Below are positions 7,613-16,919 of a DNA stretch of 49,716 bases, in pieces. Position numbers and translations under genes: made by a program. The notes beneath the pieces were generated by a model. The model was not told the origin of the DNA, did not search any database, and worked only from the letters and a program-made list of their open reading frames with translations. Within the stretch, counting starts at the first letter, position 1. The number at the start of each line of letters is the position of its first letter. Source of the stretch: a virus; the IMG/VR virus record IMGVR_UViG_3300025687_000066, positions 1 to 49,716 of that record. The stretch is one strand, 5' to 3'.

Positions 7613-9445
7613 ATGGCAACATATAGGTCTGATCGTTCACAACTTACTTTCGCTGCGGAAGCCGCTCAGGGGGGATATCCAGAGCCTATATATGGCATAA
7701 ACGGAACAGGAACTGCTTCACTGAGTTCAGCCGCCGATGCAGGGTCTAAAAAAATCACAGTTTCTTCTACTTCGGGTTTAATAGTAGGGGATTTTATCAT
7801 TATTGGAGATGATGCCCCATCAGCAGCTAATGCAGCTACACAAGAAATTCGTAGAATCGAGTTTATAAGTGGTTCAGACCTCTACCTAGATCGACCCACT
7901 GCTTTTTACCACGCAGCCGGTGCAGATGTTGAAGAAAGAACATCCTTACCAGTTGACTACTCTGGGGGTGCAGCAGAAACAGTCGGAGACGGTGTTTTTC
8001 CCGCAGTTACATGGCTTCCCGGCGTATACGACACGGTTACTCTTCCTGAACCAGTTAACACAATCGAGCCTACCTACTTCCTAGGTACTGACTCTAACCG
8101 AAACTTTACCCATGCATACCGTGGGTCTCAGTCATATGACGGGTCTTTGACAGGGATAACACTTTTAAATGGCTGGCCTTTACGATTCCCTATCGGTAAG
8201 GTCTCAACTGTTTCTAGTGCAACTCCCAGCGGTTTAGATACAACACTGTCTTCGGCTTCTAAAAAAGGAGATACTGTAATTGATGTTGCAAGCACTCAGT
8301 CCGGGGACCCTCTGGCGGACATATTAGAAGGACAGTTAGTATCTATTGATGATACATCGGGGAACACTGAAATTAGGCAAGTTATTGCTGTTGATTCTAG
8401 TGACGGAGGAAATGGCCTTTTATATCTAAACTACCCTCTAACTTTGGCACACGCTGCCTCAGCTACGGTTGACCAAATAGCTCATGTCGGCGGAACACCG
8501 GGAACGGCGGGTACTACATATACCCACACTATTGCAGAAACAACTGATTTAGACACTATTAGCTGGTCTGCTTTGTTTAAGGATTCAGCAGACACGGATG
8601 GTAACGCCTTGATTAGGCGATACTACGGTGGAATGGTTTCATCAGCCACAATTTCTGCTGAAGAAGGCGGTTTGGTTCAAATGTCTTGGGACTCAGTTCC
8701 GTTTATGGGAATGGTTCATAACATTAAAAATGCGTGGGATTCGACTGCCGATACCTCAATTACAGGGACTTCTGCTGATACAGGTATTCCCGGATATCAT
8801 TTGACTGGTGATCCCAACACTAACGCTTCGTTGGATTACGTAGGTGTTCCTTTGGTAGATCAAGATGAGTATGATTATGCTACTGCTGCTGACTCCGCTG
8901 AGTACGCAGGATTTCCTACAACGGAACCTTATTACTTCTCTCAGGGTGTAATAACTATGCATGGTGCAACTATCGCAAGGGTTCGGGATTTCTCATTATC
9001 CATTGATAACGCTGTTGAGCCACGATATTACATTGAGCAGCGGGGAGATACCCGACGGCGGGGACCTTCGGAATTACACGAACAGCGACGTACTTATAGT
9101 ATGACCGCTACGCTTGTTCCAGACTCCATAGACATAGATGGAACATATACTGCTGATTCAGCCGATGCTATATTTTCAGAATATCTGTTACAGGGAGATT
9201 ATGGAAATCTTGGGGCAAACCAAGGAATTAAAGGGTTTAAAGTAGAGCTTCAGTTTAGCCGAAGTTTAAATGATTACATTAAGATATTAGTAGATGATTC
9301 TACAGCTTCACAGGGTTCTCCTAATGCTGTGTTAACAGCCGCTCCAGTTCAGATTGATGGAAATAACCCATTGCAGTTATCAGCAGAAATTTTAATTAAG
9401 AGTCTTTCGATTGAAATTAAGGATAATGAACCGTATTATCCATAA
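7613..9445 (+). CDS. Major tail (tube) protein with inserted beta domains
   Basis: 610 residues. Own upstream TATAAT element and AGGGAGAT ribosome site suit a highly expressed tail tube protein, placed just before the tail chaperone frameshift genes, as in many siphophages. Two copies of a small beta module are inserted: residues ~34-105 (SKKITVSSTSGLIVGDFIII) and ~210-290 (KKGDTVIDVAS..LEGQLVSIDD). A related module is in the major capsid protein. Unusually long for a tube subunit because of these inserts. Ends with a beta-rich tube-type segment (LKIDGNNPLQLSAEI-like). Assignment is from order, not from a diagnostic motif. Confidence 0.6.
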   Translation: MATYRSDRSQLTFAAEAAQGGYPEPIYGINGTGTASLSSAADAGSKKITVSSTSGLIVGDFIIIGDDAPSAANAATQEIRRIEFISGSDLYLDRPTAFYHAAGADVEERTSLPVDYSGGAAETVGDGVFPAVTWLPGVYDTVTLPEPVNTIEPTYFLGTDSNRNFTHAYRGSQSYDGSLTGITLLNGWPLRFPIGKVSTVSSATPSGLDTTLSSASKKGDTVIDVASTQSGDPLADILEGQLVSIDDTSGNTEIRQVIAVDSSDGGNGLLYLNYPLTLAHAASATVDQIAHVGGTPGTAGTTYTHTIAETTDLDTISWSALFKDSADTDGNALIRRYYGGMVSSATISAEEGGLVQMSWDSVPFMGMVHNIKNAWDSTADTSITGTSADTGIPGYHLTGDPNTNASLDYVGVPLVDQDEYDYATAADSAEYAGFPTTEPYYFSQGVITMHGATIARVRDFSLSIDNAVEPRYYIEQRGDTRRRGPSELHEQRRTYSMTATLVPDSIDIDGTYTADSADAIFSEYLLQGDYGNLGANQGIKGFKVELQFSRSLNDYIKILVDDSTASQGSPNAVLTAAPVQIDGNNPLQLSAEILIKSLSIEIKDNEPYYP

Positions 9446-9454
9446 GGAGGATGT

Positions 9455-9847
9455 ATGGCTACAGTAAAGTCTAAGCGAACTACCAGTAATTTTGACCTAA
9501 GTAAATACCAGACAAACGATAAGTTAGAAACTAAAATAGTAGAAATTGGAGACGATTCATTTGAGGTTACGTTGAGACCCTTGTCGTGGTTTAGACGAAA
9601 TCAATTAGTTTCCAAATGTATGAAAATTAGTGCTGACGGCTCGAATTTTGACGGAGCTTTGTATGTTAGGGAGGTATTGAAGGAGATAATTGTCTCCGCC
9701 CCTTGGGGTAAGACAACAGATGGTTTTCTATTATCTATAAATACTGAACTGGGAGAAGCTTTAGAAAATTTAGTAAATGCTAACGATTCTGAGGACATAG
9801 ATGAGGTCGAGTCTGAAGAAATAAAAAAAGATTCAATAGATACTTAA
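9455..9847 (+). CDS. Tail assembly chaperone, short form (gpG-like)
   Basis: 130 residues. Sits between tail tube and tape measure, the fixed place of the tail assembly chaperones. Beta N-terminus (IGDDSFEVTLRPLSWFRRNQLV), a helical middle and an acidic, lysine-containing C-terminus (DIDEVESEEIKK). The run of seven A residues at 9823-9829 is in the correct phase for a -1 slip. AAGGAGG precedes the ATG. The short form would be the major product and would coat the tape measure protein during tail assembly; it is not expected in the finished virion. Confidence 0.75.
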   Translation: MATVKSKRTTSNFDLSKYQTNDKLETKIVEIGDDSFEVTLRPLSWFRRNQLVSKCMKISADGSNFDGALYVREVLKEIIVSAPWGKTTDGFLLSINTELGEALENLVNANDSEDIDEVESEEIKKDSIDT

Positions 9848-10035
9848 AAGGTCTAAAAGTTTCTTCATATGAAACTCAACTTTTTTCTTTTTTACTGTCT
9901 ATAAGAATGCTACTACAAATGGGTTTTAGTTACGCAGATATAAAAGAGTTGTCACTAGAGGAAGTAACTATGTTCCTAACTATCGAGATAGCTTCTAAAG
10001 AAAGGGAGACTGAATTACAAAATGGCCGTAGGTGA
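9455..10035 (+). CDS. Tail assembly chaperone, -1 frameshift fusion (gpGT-like)
   Basis: If ribosomes slip -1 at A-AAA-AAA (9823-9829), reading resumes at AGA 9829 and continues open for 68 codons to TGA at 10033-10035, giving ~193 residues. The extension contains MGFSYADIKELSLEE, a phrase typical of the T part of phage GT proteins. It exactly fills the otherwise empty stretch 9848-10021 and overlaps the tape measure start by 14 bases. In lambda-like phages the T part recruits the tube protein to the tape measure complex. The slip is inferred; the open frame is read directly. Confidence 0.8.
9823..9829 (+). promoter_or_regulatory. -1 ribosomal frameshift slippery site A-AAA-AAA(G)
   Basis: Seven A residues spanning the last base of the ATA codon and two AAA codons of the chaperone gene, followed by G. 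The zero-frame stop is 16 bases downstream of the site. I see no strong hairpin immediately after it. An A-rich slippery site can work without one, as known for other phages. Confidence 0.8.
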
Positions 10036-11554
10036 TGGTGCAACTTTTAGATTTATAGTTGAAGATGCTCTTTCCGGAGGAAGTTCTGGTCAAGGAAATT
10101 CGGGTGGAAATGACAATAAACCAGAAAATAACCCTAAGCCTGACCCCCCTAAGCCACCTAAGTCATCTAAACCCAACAAAGAATTGAGTGATTCTGTTAA
10201 GGGGGGTATAACATCTGCGTTCAAAACGCTGGGTATTCAAGTCTCGCTAGCCAATCTGCTGAAACAATCACAGGTATTTACAGGTATTGTAAGCAGTATA
10301 TTCCAAGTACTTGGAGCGGTATTAGATGTAGCTCTGGCTCCGCTCCTTCCCTTCTTAGCTAAGTTCCTAAAAAACAACTTCCCTAAGTTATTAGAGTATT
10401 CAGAACGTATCGCTAATTTCCTTAGCGGGGAACTTGCTAAAGTTGAAGAGTTAGGGATAGCAGCATATTTCAGTACTGTAATAAAAGACGTAGCCCAAGA
10501 GTTAGCGGATGCTTTTATTGAAATTCTACCTAATTGGGTAAGAAAAGCGTTAGGTTTGAAAACGTCTGATGAGAGAGAAGAATCCAACGATAGCTCCGGT
10601 AGCAATGGTAGCAGTAGTCTCGCTCAGAAAGCTGTGAATGCTTTAGACAAGGTGAGCGAAGGTCCAAGCGCTGCCTACGCAGTTGTAGCTCAGGAGGGGA
10701 TAAAGGGTACAGCGGCAGGAGTAAAACGTCTAGAAACTCTTACTGCACGAGGACTTTCTAAAATAGACGAAGGTGTTTCCAAGGTAAGAATTGAAGCTGT
10801 AAAGTCAGCATCAGCTATGTTTAATAAAATTCCTTCCCCAGTGGGAGCCGTCACTAGAAGACTTCCGATCATTCCCCCCCAAGTAAGTTCCGCTTTTAAA
10901 GGAGCAGCAGATAGCGTAAAGTCTTTTAGTAAAGGAATAGGCTTGTTCACTAGGGTTACCTTAGAAAAAGCAGGAGATGGCGTAAAGTCTTTTGGTAAAG
11001 GAGTAGGTAAGGTAGCGTCTTTTACTGGAAATTTTGCTCAAGGCGCTCTAAATCTAGCGAAAAGCCCTCTTAGGAGTCCGATTAAGTTTTCCACGGGTTT
11101 ACAGAGTCCCATTAGACCGGAATTTTTTGAAACTTTAGGTAAGATTGGTAAAAATCCAATTACTAAATTTGGTGGAAAGCTTCTTAAAAAAGTCGCAGTT
11201 CCTGCCGGTATAGGTCTAGATGCATTTGAGGTTGGCCGAGTGGTACAAGAACATGGCTGGAATAAGGGACTACAATTACTTGGAATTAAAGGTGTATCTT
11301 ATGGGGTTGGTGCTGGGGCAGGGGTGCTTAGCGCTCCTTTTATAGGTCCGGGGGCAATAGTAGCTGGTGCTGTTACGGGTGGTCTAACGGAGGAGTTTCT
11401 AAGAAATATAACGGGATTTGATGCGAGTTTAGAGGTAAAGATTGATAGCGGAGGTCCTTCTGAAAGTATGGCTACGGTTACCAACGATAAACAAAAGAAT
11501 TATGCATCAGCAACGCTAAATACTGATACTAGCATGTATACTGGGGGAATGTAA
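10022..11554 (+). CDS. Tape measure protein (short)
   Basis: 510 residues. Directly follows the chaperone frameshift pair. Proline/asparagine-rich linker (residues ~25-60), hydrophobic helices (~85-125, VFTGIVSSIFQVLGAVLDVALAP), long helical repeats (FKGAADSVKSFSKG, then DGVKSFGKGVGKV) and a glycine-rich hydrophobic segment near 420-455 that could insert into membrane during DNA ejection. Tape measure length sets tail length; at about 1.5 angstrom per residue this predicts a short tail of roughly 75 nm. No lytic transglycosylase or peptidase motif is visible. The GGGAG ribosome site is rather far (13 bases) from the ATG. Confidence 0.7.
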   Translation: MAVGDGATFRFIVEDALSGGSSGQGNSGGNDNKPENNPKPDPPKPPKSSKPNKELSDSVKGGITSAFKTLGIQVSLANLLKQSQVFTGIVSSIFQVLGAVLDVALAPLLPFLAKFLKNNFPKLLEYSERIANFLSGELAKVEELGIAAYFSTVIKDVAQELADAFIEILPNWVRKALGLKTSDEREESNDSSGSNGSSSLAQKAVNALDKVSEGPSAAYAVVAQEGIKGTAAGVKRLETLTARGLSKIDEGVSKVRIEAVKSASAMFNKIPSPVGAVTRRLPIIPPQVSSAFKGAADSVKSFSKGIGLFTRVTLEKAGDGVKSFGKGVGKVASFTGNFAQGALNLAKSPLRSPIKFSTGLQSPIRPEFFETLGKIGKNPITKFGGKLLKKVAVPAGIGLDAFEVGRVVQEHGWNKGLQLLGIKGVSYGVGAGAGVLSAPFIGPGAIVAGAVTGGLTEEFLRNITGFDASLEVKIDSGGPSESMATVTNDKQKNYASATLNTDTSMYTGGM

Positions 11555-12069
11555 TGGCGTACAGTGTGTTACTAACCAATGGGGCATCCAGCGGTACTGT
11601 AAGCTATGCCTTAAAAGTAGACAGTTTAACTATTTCTTATAGCAAAACTCCCATTCAAGTACCCTTACCGGAAACTTCCCCACTTCTTATTGATTTGGGC
11701 ATGTACCGTCCAAACATTAGTATGGGGGGTCTAATAGATAACGAGACAGCGTATGGGGATAGCGTTGTTCTTGAGGGTACTCAAGTAGTTAGAGGCACAG
11801 ATACTACTGGTAGCGGTACAACCGCTAGCTCGTTAGGGTTTGCCGCTACATACACAGTCCCCACCAAAAATGAATTAGAAGATTTTTTTACAGATGAAGT
11901 TTTCCACGAGGCTGATAAAGACCTCAGCTTAATCATTATTGACCCAGACGGTTCGGATTTTAATTTTTATAAAGTTGCTCCTCAATCAGCTACCTTCATA
12001 ATGGCTCCAGCGACTGAGGATAGGTATTCGTACAACTTAGTGTTTGTAGCAGCCAAAAGGAACGAATAA
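11554..12069 (+). CDS. Tail tip / distal tail candidate
   Basis: 171 residues, beta-rich (LKVDSLTISYSKTPIQVPLP, SAYTVPTKNELEDFF-like segment, YSYNLVFVAAKRNE). It lies between tape measure and the large tail-tip protein, where Dit-like or baseplate hub adaptor proteins are encoded. Start overlaps the upstream stop (TAATG). I do not recognise a named family; the virion role is inferred from position. Confidence 0.5.
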   Translation: MAYSVLLTNGASSGTVSYALKVDSLTISYSKTPIQVPLPETSPLLIDLGMYRPNISMGGLIDNETAYGDSVVLEGTQVVRGTDTTGSGTTASSLGFAATYTVPTKNELEDFFTDEVFHEADKDLSLIIIDPDGSDFNFYKVAPQSATFIMAPATEDRYSYNLVFVAAKRNE

Positions 12070-12072
12070 GAT

Positions 12073-15000
12073 ATGCCAAAGAGAAGTAAGATTATCCTTG
12101 AGGTCTGGAATGGGTCTGCTTGGGTGCCTGTTTACAGTAGCTCGTCTGGGAATAAAAATGCGCTTATTAATCTCCAGATAAAAGAAAAGTTAGGGCATCC
12201 TGTAATGGCTAGGTTTTCTCTTATGAACCGTCCTGTTACAACTTCAGCCGTAAGAGGCTATGTAGAGCAAACTTATGGTGCGTACCTAGAAGAATTTGAC
12301 CGTATACGATTAGTTGAGTCTTACACTAAAGCTATAATCTTTTATGGGCGGGTGTATAGAGAAGAAGTAAAGCAAGATATGTCTTATGGGTCTCTAATAA
12401 ACATCACTGCCTTTGATGCTTTACAGGAGTTACGTGAAAATTTCCTGCAAGGACAAGCGGCTAACTTAACGTCTACATCCACTGTTTCTGACGCTATCAC
12501 TAAAATAATTAATAATTTTTCATACAATACTCGTGTAGGTAGCAGTCCGGGCACCTTAGTAAGCAGTAATATTTCCGTAGCAGATACCCAAAAGTTCAAT
12601 ACTTCTGCATCTTCTACAGCGGAGAGTCCCGACTTTTCTTCAGGTAATTCGTCAGCTTTAGCGGCAATTTACAAATTAGCTGCTAAAGACCCGCACAGCT
12701 CAAGTACTTCAAATACAGTACCCGATACGGATTTCGGTTACAACTACTTTGTGGACTCTGGCTTTACCAGTGCTGATGCGGCAACCACTCACGCTAATGC
12801 GAAACCCACATTTAACTACTTCAAGCGAGAGACTATGCCAGCGATATCTCCCGCTAATCACTACAATATTACATATAAAGGTGCTGCTTCCGACGGAGAT
12901 TCATCCAATAGCTACACTACAACTACTAATACATTTTCGGAATTCGATTTCTCTAAGCAATATACTGACATTATTACTCATGTTTTACTTACGTATTCAA
13001 AAGACGATGGTACACAAGATACAGTCACTGTAATTAAATTAAATGTGAGTGCTATTTCTGATGGTTCGGGGAACGATCTAGATTTTGGCACGTTACTCGA
13101 AGGAGAGAGTATCGAGAAATCTCCTGATTTATGGCGTAGAGCAACAAGTGGTGGTTATACCTCTGTTGGGAAATTAATATATATTGATAACGTAACGGCT
13201 AGTGGCAGTGGAGTTGCACTAGTAACTATAAACGATGATATAGCTGTTCATGAAATATTGGGAACTAGTCTAAGCGGAACATATGATACTTCTTTGTATA
13301 TATCAGCTTCTACCCCCACATCTACAGCAATAGATCAATTCTATGTTGATTCTTCTGGGTCTACGACAATAGAACACACAAGGATTAAAGACCTTAATTA
13401 TGACGCTGTAGAAGCGCCCGATGATATAAGGCGAGCACTTGCTGCCCACTTTACGAAAAAGACTGAATCCACCAAACCTATTAGGGGATATATACAAATT
13501 CCTGAATACCCAATGGCTAGAATAACAGTTGACCCCAGTAGTATTAATACAAGCACTAATGTACTTACACTACCAATTAACGTGTTGGACCGAGCGGTAC
13601 GTAAAGGGATGCTTGTTAGACAAGTAACATCAGCAGGTGTAGAAACAGGTAACTATGGTTATATATCAAACGTTACGACATCTCCCGATACAATTACTGT
13701 TCAATTATATGATTCTGGTAATAGTACAACCTCATGGAGTTCTGATGATAAGTGTCTCATCTTTGTCCCAATTCGCCCCGGATTTAGGGTGAATGTCACT
13801 AACACGTTTGCTAATATTTCAGGAACTGGGGTTGTACTAGACCTTGATTATTCTGAAGGTGTCGGTGTACAAACGACTGCTATGAATATAGTTATCAACA
13901 ATACAGCAGCAATTTATTCAGATACCCCAAACCCAACACAAACGGGTACAACTTACTCACCCAATAACATTCCTAGTTCAACAAAACCGATCAGAACTAC
14001 CTGTGTGTTTTCTAACACTGGGACAAACCAAGTTAACTGGGCTGCGGGGAATTTATATGTAGGAGCTGACGAATATCCTATTGATGCAGGTAACCAAGGT
14101 AGTTTAAGTACTTCATCTTGGAGCATCGTTTATTGGTTATCTAGTGATGACGGTGGCGATGATACTATTTTCTCAGTAGCATCCTCTCTAGCAAATCTAC
14201 CACAGAAAGCAGTTAAAGTTGCTCGAATTAAAGCTGGGGATAGCCAAGCTCAGTGGGAGTTCTTTGCCGGAACTACACAGAATCCACAGTACGATCTTGG
14301 TGATTCAACGATATTTACTGGTAATCTAGGGGTAGACTTATTCGCTGATGGAGCAAAACCATTCACTACGGATGTTACTTGGTCTGGAGGAACAGGGACA
14401 AGTTATAATCAGGTTACAAACAGCAGTGGTACGTTAAATTATGCTGACGGAACAACCTTATCAGTTACAGGCCCAACGACTCATGATAATGGAGGACTCG
14501 GTTTAGCAGATAACTCTAATCAGTATTTTTATGTTGATACCACCTCAGGTACTGTTTCAGCTACTACAACTGGTTCAGCAGCTATCGGTTCAAATAAAAT
14601 TCTTCTAGCTATAGCAGGAATTAGTAATAGTTCAGATCAGGCTACACCAACTATACTACCCATAAATACAAAAACTCCTATAATTTCAGCTACCGCTTTA
14701 ACAGCGAACGCAGTTACAGCAGATAAAATCCAAGCTAACGCAGTTACAGCAGGTAAAATCCAAGCTAACGCAGTTACAGCAGGTAAGTTAGAAGCAACCC
14801 TAACTGTATCTAATACAATTAGAACAGCCTCAAGTGGTGCTAGAGTAGAAATAACTAGTAGTGGGTTAGAAATAATAAATAGCCCATATAGTCGGGGCAC
14901 TAACTTAAAGTTTACAGACACAAGTGGTACTAACTATGGGCATTTACAAGCATCATATGCTTATAGTAAATCTACATTAGGTGTATATGCTCACAATGGG

Positions 15001-15810
15001 GCTAGTCCTCCCACCCTTTACCAAGCAGCAAATTTTGGTGTAGGTATCGGTTACTCAGCCGACGCTGGTTTTGTTACTCAGGGAAATATAGAAATAATCG
15101 ATTCTAGTGGTACCCCAACCCTATACTTTACTGGTACGGGCAGTCTGCAAGGGCGTATAGAGATGGTGGGAGGTGTCCTATATACATACGATGGTGTCGG
15201 AACTAATAGAGCAACCATAGGAAATAATATTCGTTCGGCTAGTGGGTCAGCTTCTTCACCTACCTTCTCGTTTTTGCCAGATACTTATACTGGGATGTAC
15301 TCAGGTGGCACAAACATTTTAGCGTTTTCTACTGCTGGTACTGCTAGATGGTCAATAGGTACAGGCGGTGATCTAGTACCCGCAACGGATGGTTCGGGGG
15401 GTGCGGGGTATGACATAGGCTCGTCTAGTTATGAAGTTGATAAATTTTATGGTTATACAATATTCTTTTCTAACTCAGCATCCACAACAGGTACAGATTT
15501 AATTGTAACAGCATCAGGGCAGATAGCTAAAAAATCTAGTTCAATACAATATAAAGAAAATGTAAAAAACCTAGTGTTTGATTCTTCAAAACTTGATATT
15601 TTAAGACCTGTAAGTTATGATTATAAACTAAACAATGCTCCAGATATAGGTTTGGTTGCCGAAGAAGTCGATGAAGTTTTTCCAGAACTAGTTAATTACG
15701 ATAAAGAAGGTAAACCAGAATCAGTAAAATATCATAGTCTATCAGTTATGTTGTTACATGAAGTTACAAAATTACGTAAAGAAGTTAAAGAACTAAAGGA
15801 GAACAACTAA
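12073..15810 (+). CDS. Large tail-tip/fibre protein with S74 chaperone end
   Basis: 1245 residues, the largest protein here. The N-terminal ~130 residues (KIILEVWNGSAWVPVY, RIRLVESYTKAIIFYGRVYRE) look like a tail-hub domain. Long beta-rich fibre regions follow. Near 878-907 three decapeptide units ANAVTA(D/G)KIQ form a short repeat. The last ~90 residues are a peptidase S74 intramolecular chaperone: SSIQYKENVKNL near 1156, IGLVAEEVDEVFPEL, KYHSLSVMLLHEV, then a coiled-coil end. In this family the domain trimerises the fibre and then cuts itself off at a serine; the likely serine is around residue 1156-1157. Probably the host-contact fibre anchored at the tail tip. Confidence 0.8.
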   Translation: MPKRSKIILEVWNGSAWVPVYSSSSGNKNALINLQIKEKLGHPVMARFSLMNRPVTTSAVRGYVEQTYGAYLEEFDRIRLVESYTKAIIFYGRVYREEVKQDMSYGSLINITAFDALQELRENFLQGQAANLTSTSTVSDAITKIINNFSYNTRVGSSPGTLVSSNISVADTQKFNTSASSTAESPDFSSGNSSALAAIYKLAAKDPHSSSTSNTVPDTDFGYNYFVDSGFTSADAATTHANAKPTFNYFKRETMPAISPANHYNITYKGAASDGDSSNSYTTTTNTFSEFDFSKQYTDIITHVLLTYSKDDGTQDTVTVIKLNVSAISDGSGNDLDFGTLLEGESIEKSPDLWRRATSGGYTSVGKLIYIDNVTASGSGVALVTINDDIAVHEILGTSLSGTYDTSLYISASTPTSTAIDQFYVDSSGSTTIEHTRIKDLNYDAVEAPDDIRRALAAHFTKKTESTKPIRGYIQIPEYPMARITVDPSSINTSTNVLTLPINVLDRAVRKGMLVRQVTSAGVETGNYGYISNVTTSPDTITVQLYDSGNSTTSWSSDDKCLIFVPIRPGFRVNVTNTFANISGTGVVLDLDYSEGVGVQTTAMNIVINNTAAIYSDTPNPTQTGTTYSPNNIPSSTKPIRTTCVFSNTGTNQVNWAAGNLYVGADEYPIDAGNQGSLSTSSWSIVYWLSSDDGGDDTIFSVASSLANLPQKAVKVARIKAGDSQAQWEFFAGTTQNPQYDLGDSTIFTGNLGVDLFADGAKPFTTDVTWSGGTGTSYNQVTNSSGTLNYADGTTLSVTGPTTHDNGGLGLADNSNQYFYVDTTSGTVSATTTGSAAIGSNKILLAIAGISNSSDQATPTILPINTKTPIISATALTANAVTADKIQANAVTAGKIQANAVTAGKLEATLTVSNTIRTASSGARVEITSSGLEIINSPYSRGTNLKFTDTSGTNYGHLQASYAYSKSTLGVYAHNGASPPTLYQAANFGVGIGYSADAGFVTQGNIEIIDSSGTPTLYFTGTGSLQGRIEMVGGVLYTYDGVGTNRATIGNNIRSASGSASSPTFSFLPDTYTGMYSGGTNILAFSTAGTARWSIGTGGDLVPATDGSGGAGYDIGSSSYEVDKFYGYTIFFSNSASTTGTDLIVTASGQIAKKSSSIQYKENVKNLVFDSSKLDILRPVSYDYKLNNAPDIGLVAEEVDEVFPELVNYDKEGKPESVKYHSLSVMLLHEVTKLRKEVKELKENN
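14704..14793 (+). repeat. Three tandem 30-base repeats in tail-tip gene
   Basis: Units begin at 14704, 14734 and 14764, each GC(G/T)AACGCAGTTACAGCAG followed by (A/G)TAA and nine more bases. They encode decapeptide steps ANAVTADKIQ / ANAVTAGKIQ / ANAVTAGKLE. The high DNA identity makes this a site where shaft length could change by slippage or recombination. Confidence 0.9.
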
Positions 15811-15995
15811 TGCCAGATGTAACCGTATCATTTACAGATGCTCAATGGGAAAGGATTCTTGCCGCATCTTCATTTATTATTAGAGACGATGAAGGAACGG
15901 TTGATGCTACCAAATTAGCAGCTAAGTGGAAAGCTTTAGAAACCGGTAACGTAAAAGCCTACGAACGAGCACAAGCATCTATAGATGAATTCTAG
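15810..15995 (+). CDS. Small tail-region protein
   Basis: 61 residues, acidic with a helical profile (TDAQWERILAASSFI, ATKLAAKWKALETGN). Start ATG overlaps the stop of the tail-tip gene (TAATG), and its own stop overlaps the GTG of the HTH gene. It resembles short phage proteins found after fibre genes, possibly a tail accessory or chaperone. No family recognised. Confidence 0.55.
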   Translation: MPDVTVSFTDAQWERILAASSFIIRDDEGTVDATKLAAKWKALETGNVKAYERAQASIDEF

Positions 15996-16414
15996 TGAAA
16001 AAAAGTAAACGTGCTAAACGGTTAAGGACAAAATTTCCAGAGATGACCCTGCAAGAAATTGCGGATAAGATAGGTAGCACAAGAGAGAACGTTTGGGGTG
16101 TTTTAAAACGAAATGGTTTGCCTACTGCGTCAGTTCGGACTCCTAAACCCAAAAAAAGGAAGCGGGTTCGTAAGTGGTGTAAAATTTGCGGTAAAATGGT
16201 ATTCCCCGTCCGCAACATAAAAAATAACGCCGCCCATGATGGGGCTTGCATGTTCCAACTAAAGTATGTTAAACTTATCTGCGAGTGGTGTCGTTCCCCC
16301 TTTTACCGGAGACGTGTTGTTCAAGAAGCACGAATAAGAGAAGGCAAGAAAAACACCTATTGTAGTAGAGATTGTTATAAACAGTATAGGAGCTTTCATA
16401 GTGCAAATAAATAA
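15995..16414 (+). CDS. HTH and zinc-ribbon DNA-binding protein
   Basis: 139 residues, very basic. Residues ~17-42 (MTLQEIADKIGSTRENVWGVLKRNG) form a helix-turn-helix. A basic linker follows (PKPKKRKRVRK). Then come cysteine pairs CKICGK (with a later AHDGAC), CEWCRSPF and YCSRDCY, forming one or two zinc ribbons. Start is GTG in TAGTG overlap with the previous stop. It overlaps and precedes the sigma-like gene, so the two may be a regulatory pair controlling late genes. Regulator function is inferred from the DNA-binding motifs. Confidence 0.65.
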   Translation: MKKSKRAKRLRTKFPEMTLQEIADKIGSTRENVWGVLKRNGLPTASVRTPKPKKRKRVRKWCKICGKMVFPVRNIKNNAAHDGACMFQLKYVKLICEWCRSPFYRRRVVQEARIREGKKNTYCSRDCYKQYRSFHSANK

Positions 16415-16919
16415 TGAACTGATTGTACAGTGGGAGCCAAAAGTCCAAAAAATGGCTTCGTCGGTCATTATAAATGGTTTAGACAGAGACGATTTGGCTC
16501 AGGAGCTGCGTTTGGCAATATGTAAAGCAGCGGCAAAGTATGATGACACACGGCAGGTAAAATTCCATACATATCTACATACTAGTATGGTTAATACAAT
16601 CCGCACCTTACTTTTTAAAGCTACCCAAAAAAGTAAGCGTAACTTTTATGTAGTTCCTTTAGAGGTTGAAAACCAAAACGGGTTTGATCTCAAAGACCGT
16701 ATCGAAGAAAAGATTTCCGTATTAGAAGACTTTAATACAATACACAACCTAGAATATATAGATTTCACTAGAACTGAGTTAGCTTTTATTAATTTACGTT
16801 TAATGGGGTATACTAATACTGAAATAAGTAAAAAATTACAGTTATCTATGCCGCATAAAATAGCGGCAAAGGTAAAAGAAAAGATTAATACCTACTATGG
16901 CGAGAAAATCTCCTTCTAA
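16401..16919 (+). CDS. Phage sigma-70-like factor
   Basis: 172 residues. Residues ~10-70 match sigma region 2 in pattern: KMASSVIINGLDRDDLAQELRL, then AAKYDDTRQVKFHTYLHTSM, the part that binds core RNA polymerase and the -10 element. Residues ~125-165 (RTELAFINLRLMGYTNTEIS, then KKLQLSMPHKIAAKVKEKI) look like region 4 or an HTH. Short like ECF or phage sigma factors. GTG start with TAGGAG 9 bases upstream. It probably redirects host polymerase; the recurring AGTATAATA elements before virion genes are the obvious candidate targets (inference). Confidence 0.7.
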   Translation: MQINNELIVQWEPKVQKMASSVIINGLDRDDLAQELRLAICKAAAKYDDTRQVKFHTYLHTSMVNTIRTLLFKATQKSKRNFYVVPLEVENQNGFDLKDRIEEKISVLEDFNTIHNLEYIDFTRTELAFINLRLMGYTNTEISKKLQLSMPHKIAAKVKEKINTYYGEKISF

